Origin: Scopulibacillus darangshiensis
Lineage (GTDB): Bacteria; Bacillota; Bacilli; Bacillales; Sporolactobacillaceae
Reading direction: 5' to 3'
Assembly (NCBI RefSeq): GCF_004341035.1
Contig: NZ_SLXK01000029.1
Location: forward strand, 1-55,668
DNA: 55,668 bases
Positions 43,991 through 52,449 of the stretch are shown here, in pieces; the first letter of the stretch is position 1, and each line of letters opens with the position of its first letter. The notes beneath the pieces were generated by a model, which was not told the origin of the DNA, did no database searches, and worked only from the letters and a program-made list of their open reading frames with translations. Position numbers and translations under genes: made by a program.

Positions 43991-44668
43991 TTATGATAAA
44001 TATGGCTTTTCTAATCGCTTCTCAAGGGCTTGCTGGAGAAATGTATAGATAATAATCATAATCCAATAAATTAGGGCTAAGGCCAAATAAGTTTCAAAAA
44101 ACCTTAATGATGCCGCAGCCAGAATTTTACCTTGGGCAAATAGCTCTACGACACCTAACGTAAATGCAAGCGACGTTTCTTTTATTAAAAGAATAAAAAT
44201 ATTACCTGTCGCCGGAAGGGCATTCCTGGTTGCTTGAGGCAAAGTGATCCTTCGAAAGGCTTGTATTTTCGTCATGCCAACGGATAAACAAGCTTCGACT
44301 TGCCCCTTATCGACAGAACCAAGTGCCGCTCTAAAGATCTCTGCCAGATAAGCGGACTGTTTTAAGCTCAGCCCAATAATGGCTGCTGTAATTGCTGTCA
44401 TTCCGCTTAAAGCGGGAAATATTTGCGGCAGCCCGTAATAGATTAAAAACAATTGGACGAGTGTCGGAATAGCTCTAAAAAACGATATATAAACTGTGGC
44501 TAATTGTTTAATAACAGGTATGTCTGACCGTTTAATCAGCGCTAATATTAAACCGCCGATAACCGCAAATATCATCGATACAAAAGCTAATATTAAAGTC
44601 AGTGGTATGAAAGGCAGCAAATGAGGGATAACATGTATTAAATAATCAAAGTCTAAATTTAAATTCAT
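43991..44668 (-). CDS. yxeN: Polar amino acid ABC transporter permease (YxeN-like)
   Basis: A 225-aa inner-membrane permease of the HisM/TcyL class with five helices. The EAA coupling loop reads EACLSVGMTKIQAFRRITLP (about 131-150). FFRAIPTLVQLFLIYYGLP is the standard segment after the first helices. It pairs with the ATPase and binding protein on either side. Confidence 0.9.
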   Translation of the reverse strand: MNLNLDFDYLIHVIPHLLPFIPLTLILAFVSMIFAVIGGLILALIKRSDIPVIKQLATVYISFFRAIPTLVQLFLIYYGLPQIFPALSGMTAITAAIIGLSLKQSAYLAEIFRAALGSVDKGQVEACLSVGMTKIQAFRRITLPQATRNALPATGNIFILLIKETSLAFTLGVVELFAQGKILAAASLRFFETYLALALIYWIMIIIYTFLQQALEKRLEKPYLS

Positions 44669-44685
44669 TTTTATCCTCCAACTGA

Positions 44686-45474
44686 CTATTTTTTAACTGT
44701 AATATCTTCCCCTGCAAAATACTTTTCCGATATTTTTTTCAATGTCCCGTCTTCCCGCAGCTTTTGTATTTCTGCATTAAACTTTTCCCTTAACTTTTTC
44801 CCGTCCTCATTTTTCACAAATGGAAAAGCTATCTTTTCATATTCAAAAGGTTCACCGACAAATTTAAGAGGGAATTTACCCTTATTTATTTCAGCAATTA
44901 ATGACGGTTTAGAATTAACATAACCGGCTACCCGATTTTTAATCGCGTCTTTCATCGCACCATCACGAGTTTCATATGTTTTTGGTTTAATTGAAGAATC
45001 AAATTCCTTTAAATTCTCGATATTATTTGAGCCGAGGACACCGGAAACCGTTTTTCCCTTTAAATCATCCAGACTGTTAATATCATCATTTTCTTTGCTT
45101 GTTACAATCGTACAACCCGAATAGGCATAGGAATCAGAGAAATAATATTTCTTCGCTCTTTCAGGTGTTAAAGCCACAAAATTTGCTATGGTGTCAATTC
45201 TGCCTGTTTCTAATTGACCCATTAGACCCGCGAAATCAGTCTTTTCCCACTCAACTTTATATCCTAGATCCTTAGCTATATGTTCAAAAACTTCGACATC
45301 AAACCCCACCAACTTGCCGTCTTCAACATACCCATTTGGAAAACTTTGAGCCGTCGTGCCTACACGAATGACCTTTTTATCATCAGATCCTGAACCGGAA
45401 GAAGATGAACTATTTCCACAAGCAGAAAGGACTAATAGCATCAAACCTACAATAATAACAAAACCTTTTTTCAT
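44686..45474 (-). CDS. yxeM: Substrate-binding lipoprotein of amino acid ABC importer (YxeM-like)
   Basis: A 262-aa type-3 solute-binding protein. The signal peptide ends at lipobox LSAC, and a serine/glycine linker (GNSSSSSGSGSDD) follows. The binding fold has IRVGTTAQSFPNGYVEDGKL, VGFDVEVFEHIAKDLGYKVE and FAGLMGQLETGRIDTIANFV, as in cystine/diamino-acid binding proteins. In the B. subtilis counterpart the ligand is S-(2-succino)cysteine or a derivative. It lies nine bases after the GNAT gene. Confidence 0.9.
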   Translation of the reverse strand: MKKGFVIIVGLMLLVLSACGNSSSSSGSGSDDKKVIRVGTTAQSFPNGYVEDGKLVGFDVEVFEHIAKDLGYKVEWEKTDFAGLMGQLETGRIDTIANFVALTPERAKKYYFSDSYAYSGCTIVTSKENDDINSLDDLKGKTVSGVLGSNNIENLKEFDSSIKPKTYETRDGAMKDAIKNRVAGYVNSKPSLIAEINKGKFPLKFVGEPFEYEKIAFPFVKNEDGKKLREKFNAEIQKLREDGTLKKISEKYFAGEDITVKK

Positions 45475-45483
45475 TATTATGAC

Positions 45484-45990
45484 CTACCTTCTTTTATGGG
45501 ATTTTGCATTGAGCAGTTTTTCAAAATAAACAGTGACATGGCCTTTCCCTAGATCGGCTTCTCCAACCATTTGATACCCGCGGCCTTTATAAAAGTCTGT
45601 TAACCATGGATGTTTCTTTGCTGTACCGAGACTCACGGAAGGACAATGTAATTTTTCTTTTAAGAAATCATTTTCTACGTGGTCTAGCAATTTAGATGCA
45701 TAACCTTTCCTCTTATACTCAGGATCAACCGCCACCCACCAAATATGCGGCACTTCATATGGCCCGGCATGGCTGCTCCATGGCATTCGTATTGAAGCAG
45801 TGGCGACAATGTTTTCTCCGTCTTTCATATAGAAACAAATATTTTCTTTAATGTTCTTTTCTACTAAAGCCTCATCTGCGTTTGCAGCGGCGAAATTGAT
45901 ACCTAAATCTCGATTCGGTTTGTAAGCCTTTAAAGAGAGATCGAGAATTTCAGGAGCATCTTCTTCCTTTGCCTGACAATACTCTACCAT
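45484..45990 (-). CDS. yxeL: GNAT N-acetyltransferase (YxeL-like)
   Basis: A 168-aa protein from ATG 45988-45990, seven bases after a GGGGGGG site; the frame extends seven codons upstream over that site. The acetyl-CoA region is WWVAVDPEYKRKGYASKLLD (about 88-107). In B. subtilis, YxeL N-acetylates S-(2-succino)cysteine as the first step of its breakdown. Same size class and same position directly before the binding-protein gene. Confidence 0.85.
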   Translation of the reverse strand: MVEYCQAKEEDAPEILDLSLKAYKPNRDLGINFAAANADEALVEKNIKENICFYMKDGENIVATASIRMPWSSHAGPYEVPHIWWVAVDPEYKRKGYASKLLDHVENDFLKEKLHCPSVSLGTAKKHPWLTDFYKGRGYQMVGEADLGKGHVTVYFEKLLNAKSHKRR

Positions 45991-46026
45991 TATTATGCCC
46001 CCCCATTTCACACTAAAATTATTAGC

Positions 46027-47403
46027 TCAAACATGTTTCTCATTTTTTAGCCATCCTGACTCCTCGGCACGTTCCAAAACCCTATCGACGATCATAGGGG
46101 CTTCTCCTAAATAGGTGGAAGGGTCTAATAGCGTTTCCAACTCATCTTGGCTTAAGGCATCACATACCTGTTGATTCTCAAGTAACATTTCTCGAAATGG
46201 TTTATTTTGGTCAACAGCTTGTACACAAAGGTTATAGACGACATTGTGTGCCGTTTGCTTACCAAGGGGCCCTGCGAGTGCAAACATGATTCTTTCAGAC
46301 AATAATACTCCCCCTTGGATGTTCAGATTGCGAAGCATGTTAGCCGGTTTAACCACAAGCCCTTGGAGGACCGAATGCATACTTGCTAGCTGTGCTGATA
46401 AATAGATACATGTTTCGGGCAGTGCAATCCATTCCCCGCGCCAGGACATGGCATCACGCTCATGCTCTATAATCATTCCTTCCAATATGAGTGCAACATT
46501 ATAACGGATCGGCTTGGCCAAGCTTACTATCCCTTCCAAAGCAGCAGGATTTCGTTTGTGGGGCATTGTAGATGAGCCGATTTTACCGGGGGTAAATGGC
46601 TCTTCGATCTCGTCTATTTCAGTCCTCATTAGGTTATAAAACTCGTTAGCCATTTTTCCAATTGTAGCGCTGATCATCCCCAGAACCCCTATATATTCAG
46701 CGATTCGATCACGTGATGAATGCCAGCATATTTCCGGTGCTTCTAACCCTAACTGTTTCAACGCACGGCGTTCGACTTCAGGGCCAAGGGATCCAAAAGA
46801 GGCATAAGTACCAACTGCTCCGCCTAAAACTCCGATAAAGGTCTTTTCTTCAATTTCTCGTAATCTATCAAGATGGCGAATGACCTCACTTAAAATAACT
46901 GCTATTTTAAAACCAAAGGTGGTGGGCATTCCCTGCATACCATGTGAACGGCCTGCCATCGGTGTACCCCGGTGCTTCCGGGCAATTCGGGAAAGTTCTT
47001 CGACAATCGATTGGAGCTGGTTAACAATGACAGAGTGTGATTCCTTCAGCTGCAGGATCATTCCCGTGTCGACAACATCTTGAGTAGTGACACCATAATG
47101 CACATACTCTCCTGCTTGCCCGCAAACTTTTTGTAGACCCTTAACAGTTGGCATAAGTGAATGTTTGACCTTTAAAACCTCTTCTGCGATCTCATCCAAA
47201 TCAAGAAATTCCACCTTAGCTTTTGAAGCAATCACCTTAGCAGCATCGGTTGGAATCAAACCAAGCTCCCCCTCAGCAAGAGCTAAAGCAGCTTCGACAT
47301 CTAACTGTTTTTGCAATCGATTCTCATCTGACCAAAAAGAACGCATTTCGGCGGTTCCAAAGATATTGCGCAGCATAACCATATCTATGACATGTGAAGG
47401 CAT
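46027..47403 (-). CDS. Aspartase/fumarase superfamily lyase, predicted S-(2-succino) lyase
   Basis: About 458 aa from ATG 47401-47403, eight bases after AAAGGG; an ATG two codons earlier is too close. Its order of motifs is that of the adenylosuccinate/argininosuccinate lyase branch: EYVHYGVTTQDVVDTG, GRSHGMQGMPTTFGFK and the signature GSSTMPHKRNPAALEG. These enzymes split a C-N or C-S bond of a succinyl adduct and release fumarate. Neither purine nor arginine genes are nearby. It occupies the first slot of an otherwise complete yxeLMNOPQ operon, where B. subtilis has the YxeK monooxygenase, so it probably cleaves N-acetyl-S-(2-succino)cysteine to fumarate and N-acetylcysteine. Confidence 0.8.
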   Translation of the reverse strand: MPSHVIDMVMLRNIFGTAEMRSFWSDENRLQKQLDVEAALALAEGELGLIPTDAAKVIASKAKVEFLDLDEIAEEVLKVKHSLMPTVKGLQKVCGQAGEYVHYGVTTQDVVDTGMILQLKESHSVIVNQLQSIVEELSRIARKHRGTPMAGRSHGMQGMPTTFGFKIAVILSEVIRHLDRLREIEEKTFIGVLGGAVGTYASFGSLGPEVERRALKQLGLEAPEICWHSSRDRIAEYIGVLGMISATIGKMANEFYNLMRTEIDEIEEPFTPGKIGSSTMPHKRNPAALEGIVSLAKPIRYNVALILEGMIIEHERDAMSWRGEWIALPETCIYLSAQLASMHSVLQGLVVKPANMLRNLNIQGGVLLSERIMFALAGPLGKQTAHNVVYNLCVQAVDQNKPFREMLLENQQVCDALSQDELETLLDPSTYLGEAPMIVDRVLERAEESGWLKNEKHV

Positions 47404-47532
47404 ATTCATTTCCCTTTCTATTTTCTATATTTCTGAACGCAAGATTTTAACCTGATACAATTTGACTAAACTGAGGAGTTTGAATCTTTATTATAAAGAA
47501 GTGGCACAACTTGTTTTATAGTGAAGTGGTTT

Positions 47533-47557
47533 GGAACTTGCCGCTGCGGCAAGTTCC
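47533..47557. promoter_or_regulatory. Perfect long palindrome between rpiR-type gene and lyase operon
   Basis: GGAACTTGCCGC and GCGGCAAGTTCC flank a single base, directly after the regulator's stop codon. No T-run follows on either strand, so it is not a normal terminator. It could be an operator for the RpiR protein or an mRNA-stabilising hairpin. Nearby, TATAAAGAAGTGG and TATAGTGAAGTGG form a direct repeat (47492-47531). Confidence 0.5.
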
Positions 47558-48466
47558 TTAATATTTGGGTTCATTGGGCAAATAGAAATTGCCAAGGGAT
47601 TCGGAAAGCTGATCAACTTTTTCCATGTGCTGCTGGGACTCCTCCCGCATCTCCTCTGTCATGGTCGCAACTAAAGACATAATCAGCCCATTGACAGCGG
47701 TCAGTGCCCCAACCATTGAATTCTGAAACATCGGTCCCCGGCAATCCACATAAAGTGCGACATCGGCAAACCGGGCAATGGGCGAAGTAGGACTATCGGT
47801 AATTGCAAGCACAGGTACGCTTGCCTTGTGGGCTGCTTTAGTCATCTCCACCACCCTACGACCGTATCTGCTGAATGAAAAAGAGATGACCAAGTCATTG
47901 GTTTCCAAGGAGCTTAATTCTTCCAGGTCTTCACCTCTTTCTGTTATAAGTTGAGACTTTCCAATGAGTTGATTTAAAAGAAAGTTCATTGCAAAAGCAG
48001 CTGTATAGGAATTACGACTTCCAGTCACTGCTACCTTGTCAGCCAGACGAATCAATTCTACTGCCTTTCCTACTGACTCAAGATTCACCCGATCAGACAA
48101 TCCTTGGAGAATGGCTTGATCCGCCTGTAAAGATTCAAAAAAGGCAGTGCCGGCGGCATCAGTATTCTTTGATGATATGGAAATCATACGGTTAACAGGG
48201 GTCATCCGGTGTTTGAGCTGATCACGGAGGGCGGACTGAAATGCAGCAAACCCGGCAAATCCTATATCACTTGCAAACCGTGATACGGTCGGCTGACTGC
48301 ACCCTGCTGCAATGGCTACATCTGCGCTAGTCATGAAAACAACCGACTCCGGGTCGCCAACAATTAAATCTGCAATTTTGCGCTTTGGGCCTTTCAATTC
48401 TTCATAACATTCCAAAATTCGGTTTAGCAAAGGAAGACGCCCTTCCTCAGTTTGATTTTTACTCAT
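47558..48466 (-). CDS. RpiR-family transcriptional regulator
   Basis: A 302-aa protein. The N-terminal RpiR helix-turn-helix is MTSADVAIAAGCSQPTVSRF (about 45-64), then ASDIGFAGFAAFQSAL. The C-terminal SIS domain (KVAVTGSRNSYTAAFAMNFL, LETNDLVISFSFSRYGRRVV) normally binds a phosphosugar or similar ligand. It is on the same strand 154 bases before the lyase operon, making it the probable regulator. B. subtilis controls its yxe operon by the cysteine regulator CymR instead, so control differs here. Confidence 0.85.
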   Translation of the reverse strand: MSKNQTEEGRLPLLNRILECYEELKGPKRKIADLIVGDPESVVFMTSADVAIAAGCSQPTVSRFASDIGFAGFAAFQSALRDQLKHRMTPVNRMISISSKNTDAAGTAFFESLQADQAILQGLSDRVNLESVGKAVELIRLADKVAVTGSRNSYTAAFAMNFLLNQLIGKSQLITERGEDLEELSSLETNDLVISFSFSRYGRRVVEMTKAAHKASVPVLAITDSPTSPIARFADVALYVDCRGPMFQNSMVGALTAVNGLIMSLVATMTEEMREESQQHMEKVDQLSESLGNFYLPNEPKY

Positions 48467-48604
48467 CCTTAATCACCTATCTTCAAATCTTCCAATTTAG
48501 GGAATGTAGATATTCAATTTTGTATTTTTTGAATGATCTCATTCTATCAGCGAATAAAAACGGTGTCAACACACTTTTCTGAATCTTCCACCTTAATTTA
48601 AACA

Positions 48605-48631
48605 AAAAAAATAAGCCTGAATTCCCGGCTT
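48605..48631 (-). terminator. Terminator of the 48.7-54.4 kb operon
   Basis: AAGCC/GGCTT stem with a nine-base loop (48613-48631), followed on the minus strand by ATTTTTTTTG, about 75 bases after the MFS gene. Confidence 0.7.
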
Positions 48632-48705
48632 ACTTTTTCTCTATTTTAATCATTGCCGTTTTTACACATTTCGCATGGTGAAAACACTACTAAAGACCTC
48701 TCCGA

Positions 48706-49974
48706 CTACATTACACCTTTGCCTTTAATTTTTTTAGCGCCAGAAGATTTTTGATATAGGGTTTTAAGGTGTACAGACAGAGCAAGAAACAATACCGCAA
48801 TAATTACAAAACTTCCGCCGGTAATCATCATATTAATATTTGGAGGTATGATTTTGCTTAAAGGGCCGTATAAAAAGTTGGCAATAGCCATTAATCCTTG
48901 TGCAGTAACGTTATAAGCACCTGCTACCCGTCCAGTATATTTAATATCCGTCCGCTCTAAAACAAAGGATAAGCTAAGGGCCATAAAGACTGCCTGTGTC
49001 CCTCCTATCATAATCCCTATTAAAAATGCCGTTAAGGGCATATGCACGAATCCCATAATGTACAAAGAAAGTCCGCTTCCTGCCGCTGTAATGACATAAA
49101 GGAAACCTTTTGCTCGGGCTGTCGAAATAGCTGCAGTACTCAGTGTTCCAAGCATTGCCCCTAAGCCGACGAACATGACTAAAGTGCCGTAAACCCCGCT
49201 TTTAGCATTTAAATGATGACTGATAAACTCCGGAAGAAGTGATGTATACGACATAGTTAAAAAACAATGCAGGCCAACCAATAAAATGATCAACCCAATT
49301 AATCGCTTATTTATAATATAAGCAAACCCCTGACCGATTGGGCGCAATAACCTTGAGACCTGGAAACTCTCAGTGTTAATACTTGGCTGTTTCAGATGAA
49401 TCCAAAGTGACAATATGCCAGCACTTGTGTATAAAATAAAACATAATATAAAAACCACATTTGGACCAAACAAAACCAATAAGGGACTTGCGAGTAGCGA
49501 TCCCAAAAACTGCGCGCCTTGTTGTACAGACCCTTGCAAAGCGGATGCATTGTATAAAACGCTTTTGGGTACCAGATCTGGCATAAGAGCATTCGTACAA
49601 GTCATTTGAAAGCTTATCGCCGCACCCATAAGGAACGAGCAAACGATAATTAAATATGGACTGGCATAACCAATACTCTGAAAAACTGCTAAACACCCCG
49701 TAGCCAATGCGCTGATAAATAATGAAAAAGAATATAGATAGCGGCGATTAAAAATATCTGCTAACACACCGGCTAATGGCGTGAAAAGGACTGAAGGAAT
49801 CATCGATGCAAACATAACTGCTCCGACAAGAGATGTAGAGTGTGTAAGAGAAAATATTGCCCAACTTGCAGCAACTGTAAAAGCCCATTTACCCGAATTA
49901 CCTAGAGCAGTACTCAACCACAATAATCGAAAACCTTTGAAACCGAGTGAAGTTATTATTCTTGGAATCCCCAA
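48706..49974 (-). CDS. MFS transporter, enterobactin/macrolide-efflux type
   Basis: I start at TTG 49972-49974, nine bases after GAGGAGGTG; a GTG at 50010 is possible but has a poor site. The 422-aa protein has twelve helices: FRLLWLSTALGNSGKWAFTV (helix 1) and the loop GVLADIFNRRYLY (A-like motif). It resembles EntS/MefA-like exporters (MFS_3). It is the last gene of an operon with a PatB-type lyase and an amino acid permease, and may export a product or toxic intermediate. Confidence 0.8.
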   Translation of the reverse strand: MGIPRIITSLGFKGFRLLWLSTALGNSGKWAFTVAASWAIFSLTHSTSLVGAVMFASMIPSVLFTPLAGVLADIFNRRYLYSFSLFISALATGCLAVFQSIGYASPYLIIVCSFLMGAAISFQMTCTNALMPDLVPKSVLYNASALQGSVQQGAQFLGSLLASPLLVLFGPNVVFILCFILYTSAGILSLWIHLKQPSINTESFQVSRLLRPIGQGFAYIINKRLIGLIILLVGLHCFLTMSYTSLLPEFISHHLNAKSGVYGTLVMFVGLGAMLGTLSTAAISTARAKGFLYVITAAGSGLSLYIMGFVHMPLTAFLIGIMIGGTQAVFMALSLSFVLERTDIKYTGRVAGAYNVTAQGLMAIANFLYGPLSKIIPPNINMMITGGSFVIIAVLFLALSVHLKTLYQKSSGAKKIKGKGVM

Positions 49975-50055
49975 CTTATTAAGCACCTCCTCAGCCGCTT
50001 CAAAGGTCACCTTAATGCATACCAGCAGTCTTTTAAATCCATTATTATATTATGC

Positions 50056-50343
50056 TTATGAATTTAACGTATAGGTTACATCTAAAATCTCAAGACTCGG
50101 GGGTTTTTCCAACCCGAACCGTTCCGGTAACGATTTTACTATAGGTCCCTCAATGTATTCCATTAGATCTTTTTCGTTTTCCCATAAATAGATCCCACCA
50201 ACTTCACCCGTTTCTTCATTTTTGATATAATATTTTTCAATTAGCCCCTTAAGTGCCCGAAACTTAGAAAATCCCTCTTCTGACAACTGTTCCAATTCCT
50301 CCGGCGACTTGTTGCTTTTAAATCGCATCGATAAAATTTTCAC
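50056..50343 (-). CDS. YdhR-like ferredoxin-fold monooxygenase-type protein
   Basis: A 95-aa dimeric alpha/beta-barrel protein, starting at GTG eight bases after AAGGAGTG. The motifs are SEEGFSKFRALKGLIEKYYI, TGEVGGIYLWENEKDLMEYI and VKSLPERFG, as in YdhR-type proteins. The family's true activity is uncertain; some are annotated monooxygenases or may hold small aromatic ligands. It lies between the AhpD-like and MFS genes. Confidence 0.75.
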   Translation of the reverse strand: MKILSMRFKSNKSPEELEQLSEEGFSKFRALKGLIEKYYIKNEETGEVGGIYLWENEKDLMEYIEGPIVKSLPERFGLEKPPSLEILDVTYTLNS

Positions 50344-50369
50344 TGCTAAGTCACTCCTTGTAAAATGGT

Positions 50370-51029
50370 TTATTCGCCTTCATAAGCGTTAAGTGCATTA
50401 ACACCATGCGCAAGTGCGGATCCTGCCTTTAGTGCAGTTGCAACAAAAATCGATTCGGTCAGCTCTTCAAGCGTCGCGCCATCCTTCTTCGCTCTTTTTG
50501 TATGCGCCTCAATACAATACGGACAACCTGTAACGTGGGCAACGGCCACCGCGATTAATTCTTTATCCTTTTTGCTTATTAAACCGGGTTTCATAGCCTC
50601 GCTGTCAAAGGCGAAAAAGGATTCACTTAACGGTTGATTAATCTTTTTATATTCAGCAAGTCTTTTTCCGTATGATTTCTTGTATAGTTCATCATCATCG
50701 ATGCTGTCATAAGCATTTAACGCATTTATGCCATGTGCCAAAGCTGATCCCGCTTTTAATGCTGTCGCCACCATTATTGCTTCCAACATTTCTTCCTTTG
50801 ATGTTTCTAATTTTTTTGCATTAGTAACGTGTGCTTCAATACAATAGGGACAACCTGTGACATGAGCTATTGCTACAGCTATTAATTCCTTTGCCTTTTT
50901 AGATAATACACCTTCCGCTAATGCTAGTTGGTCAAATTTTAAAAAGGATTTAAAAGTATCTGGTGCCAATTTACCAAGTTCAGCAAGTCTTTTTCCGTAT
51001 GATCTTTTATACAAACTATCATTACTCAT
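50370..51029 (-). CDS. Tandem-fused AhpD-like carboxymuconolactone decarboxylase family protein
   Basis: A 219-aa protein from ATG 51027-51029, with GGAGG nine bases upstream. It consists of two copies of one CMD/AhpD domain of about 110 aa. Both carry the redox motif VTGCPYCIEAH (Cys60/Cys63/His67 and Cys169/Cys172/His176) and end ATALKAGSALAHG.NALNAY. Single-domain relatives form oligomers and act as alkylhydroperoxidase reductants. Here two are joined and both active sites are intact. It probably protects against peroxides made by neighbouring enzymes. Confidence 0.85.
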   Translation of the reverse strand: MSNDSLYKRSYGKRLAELGKLAPDTFKSFLKFDQLALAEGVLSKKAKELIAVAIAHVTGCPYCIEAHVTNAKKLETSKEEMLEAIMVATALKAGSALAHGINALNAYDSIDDDELYKKSYGKRLAEYKKINQPLSESFFAFDSEAMKPGLISKKDKELIAVAVAHVTGCPYCIEAHTKRAKKDGATLEELTESIFVATALKAGSALAHGVNALNAYEGE

Positions 51030-51070
51030 ATTTATGACCTCCATTTATTTAATTCTAAAATGATAACTCA

Positions 51071-52429
51071 TTAAAATTCGACGCTGTCACCGCCATTTGC
51101 AGAAAACCCGCTGAACTTTTTAGACCGGAATTTCTGAGTGTTTCCGACAATGATGACATATAAAGCAGCGGCTACAATATATACAAATGTACCCAGAATA
51201 TATTTTAGTTCCAACGAAGAAATTAGCAGATAAGATTGAAATCCAAGAAGTACGACCGCTATAACAGCAAGTAGATATAACTTACCGGGTGAAACTTTGA
51301 ATGGCGAATTTTTATATAACTCTGGATATTTCTTTGGCAACTGTGTCGCAGCGACTGCAGGAAAGGCAAATACAATAAGAGAAATCCCCGTACCCAGTTG
51401 AGCAATTGTTTCAAGAGACAGGCCAGTAATAATTGGGATTGCGCCAATAAGGTAAAACAAAGTCAACAACCAATGAGGCGTTCCAAACTTTCTATTAACC
51501 GCACCCAATCGTTTAGGCAACCATCCATCCTGACATGCGATTAAAATGCTTTTGGTCACCCAAGAAAAAGTGGCATTTAGAGTCGTGGCTAATGCGAACA
51601 TCGCTCCGCCAATCATAAAGACTAGGAAGAGTGGACGAGGTAAGACTTCCCCCGCAACAGCGGTTAACGGTTCGCCGGCCACTTGTTTGATCGGCAATAC
51701 ACCGGCCGCAATGGTTGCCATAAAGGCATACATAACCCCTATGCCAATTGTCGCAATAACAATGGTCAGTGGAATATCTCTCCCGGGATTTTTCATTTCC
51801 CCGCCAAGTTCGGCAATAACTTGTGCTCCTCCCGTTGCAAAAGAGATCAAACCAACAGCTGTAAAAAACCCTAAGAACCCATCCGGAAACATATCGTTCA
51901 TATTAAAGACTGAATAGTTAATGTCCGGCACACCCCATACAACAAAAATGACAAGGGAGAGCAGTAAAACAATCACCATCCATCTTTCAACAATCGCGGC
52001 GATTTTCACACCGATAATGTTAGCGAGAAAAAGCACTGTTATAAGGATCAATGCAACAGGCCTTATCGGTACAGTCGGAAATAGTCCTTGTAAATATTGG
52101 GCAAATGAGATGGCGTATAAAGCTATAGTGATTTGCAAGAGTATAAATAATAACATCCAAAAGAAACCAATTTTTGGGGATAGTAAACGGCTGCTGTATC
52201 TGTATAATCCCCCAGTTGTAGGAATGGCGGAACCCAAAATGGCAATGGGCATAATAGTGAAGATCGTGATGACTGCTGATAGGATATAAGCTGGTGTAAC
52301 GCCGCTCCCGGTTAACTGAATCGCAATGCCGGTAAGTGACATCACTCCCGCTCCAATAATTTGCCCCGCCGCTATACCAAGGACATCCCATAAACCTAAC
52401 ACCTTTTTTAATTTCGACTCTTCACTCAA
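51071..52429 (-). CDS. APC-superfamily amino acid permease
   Basis: A 452-aa transporter with about twelve helices, starting at TTG six bases after AGAGGAGTGG. Helix 1 is LGIAAGQIIGAGVMSLTG, the unwound glycine-rich substrate site of APC proteins. ATGGAQVIAELGGEMKNPGR is the conserved loop around helix 6. It probably imports an amino acid or thio-amino acid acted on by the PatB-type lyase upstream. Confidence 0.85.
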   Translation of the reverse strand: MSEESKLKKVLGLWDVLGIAAGQIIGAGVMSLTGIAIQLTGSGVTPAYILSAVITIFTIMPIAILGSAIPTTGGLYRYSSRLLSPKIGFFWMLLFILLQITIALYAISFAQYLQGLFPTVPIRPVALILITVLFLANIIGVKIAAIVERWMVIVLLLSLVIFVVWGVPDINYSVFNMNDMFPDGFLGFFTAVGLISFATGGAQVIAELGGEMKNPGRDIPLTIVIATIGIGVMYAFMATIAAGVLPIKQVAGEPLTAVAGEVLPRPLFLVFMIGGAMFALATTLNATFSWVTKSILIACQDGWLPKRLGAVNRKFGTPHWLLTLFYLIGAIPIITGLSLETIAQLGTGISLIVFAFPAVAATQLPKKYPELYKNSPFKVSPGKLYLLAVIAVVLLGFQSYLLISSLELKYILGTFVYIVAAALYVIIVGNTQKFRSKKFSGFSANGGDSVEF

Positions 52430-52449
52430 ATACAGCCACTCCTCTTCGG

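Noticed and set aside
46027-47403. purB (adenylosuccinate lyase) or argH
   Set aside because: Superfamily is right, but there are no purine or arginine genes nearby and the operon partners are those of yxeL-Q.
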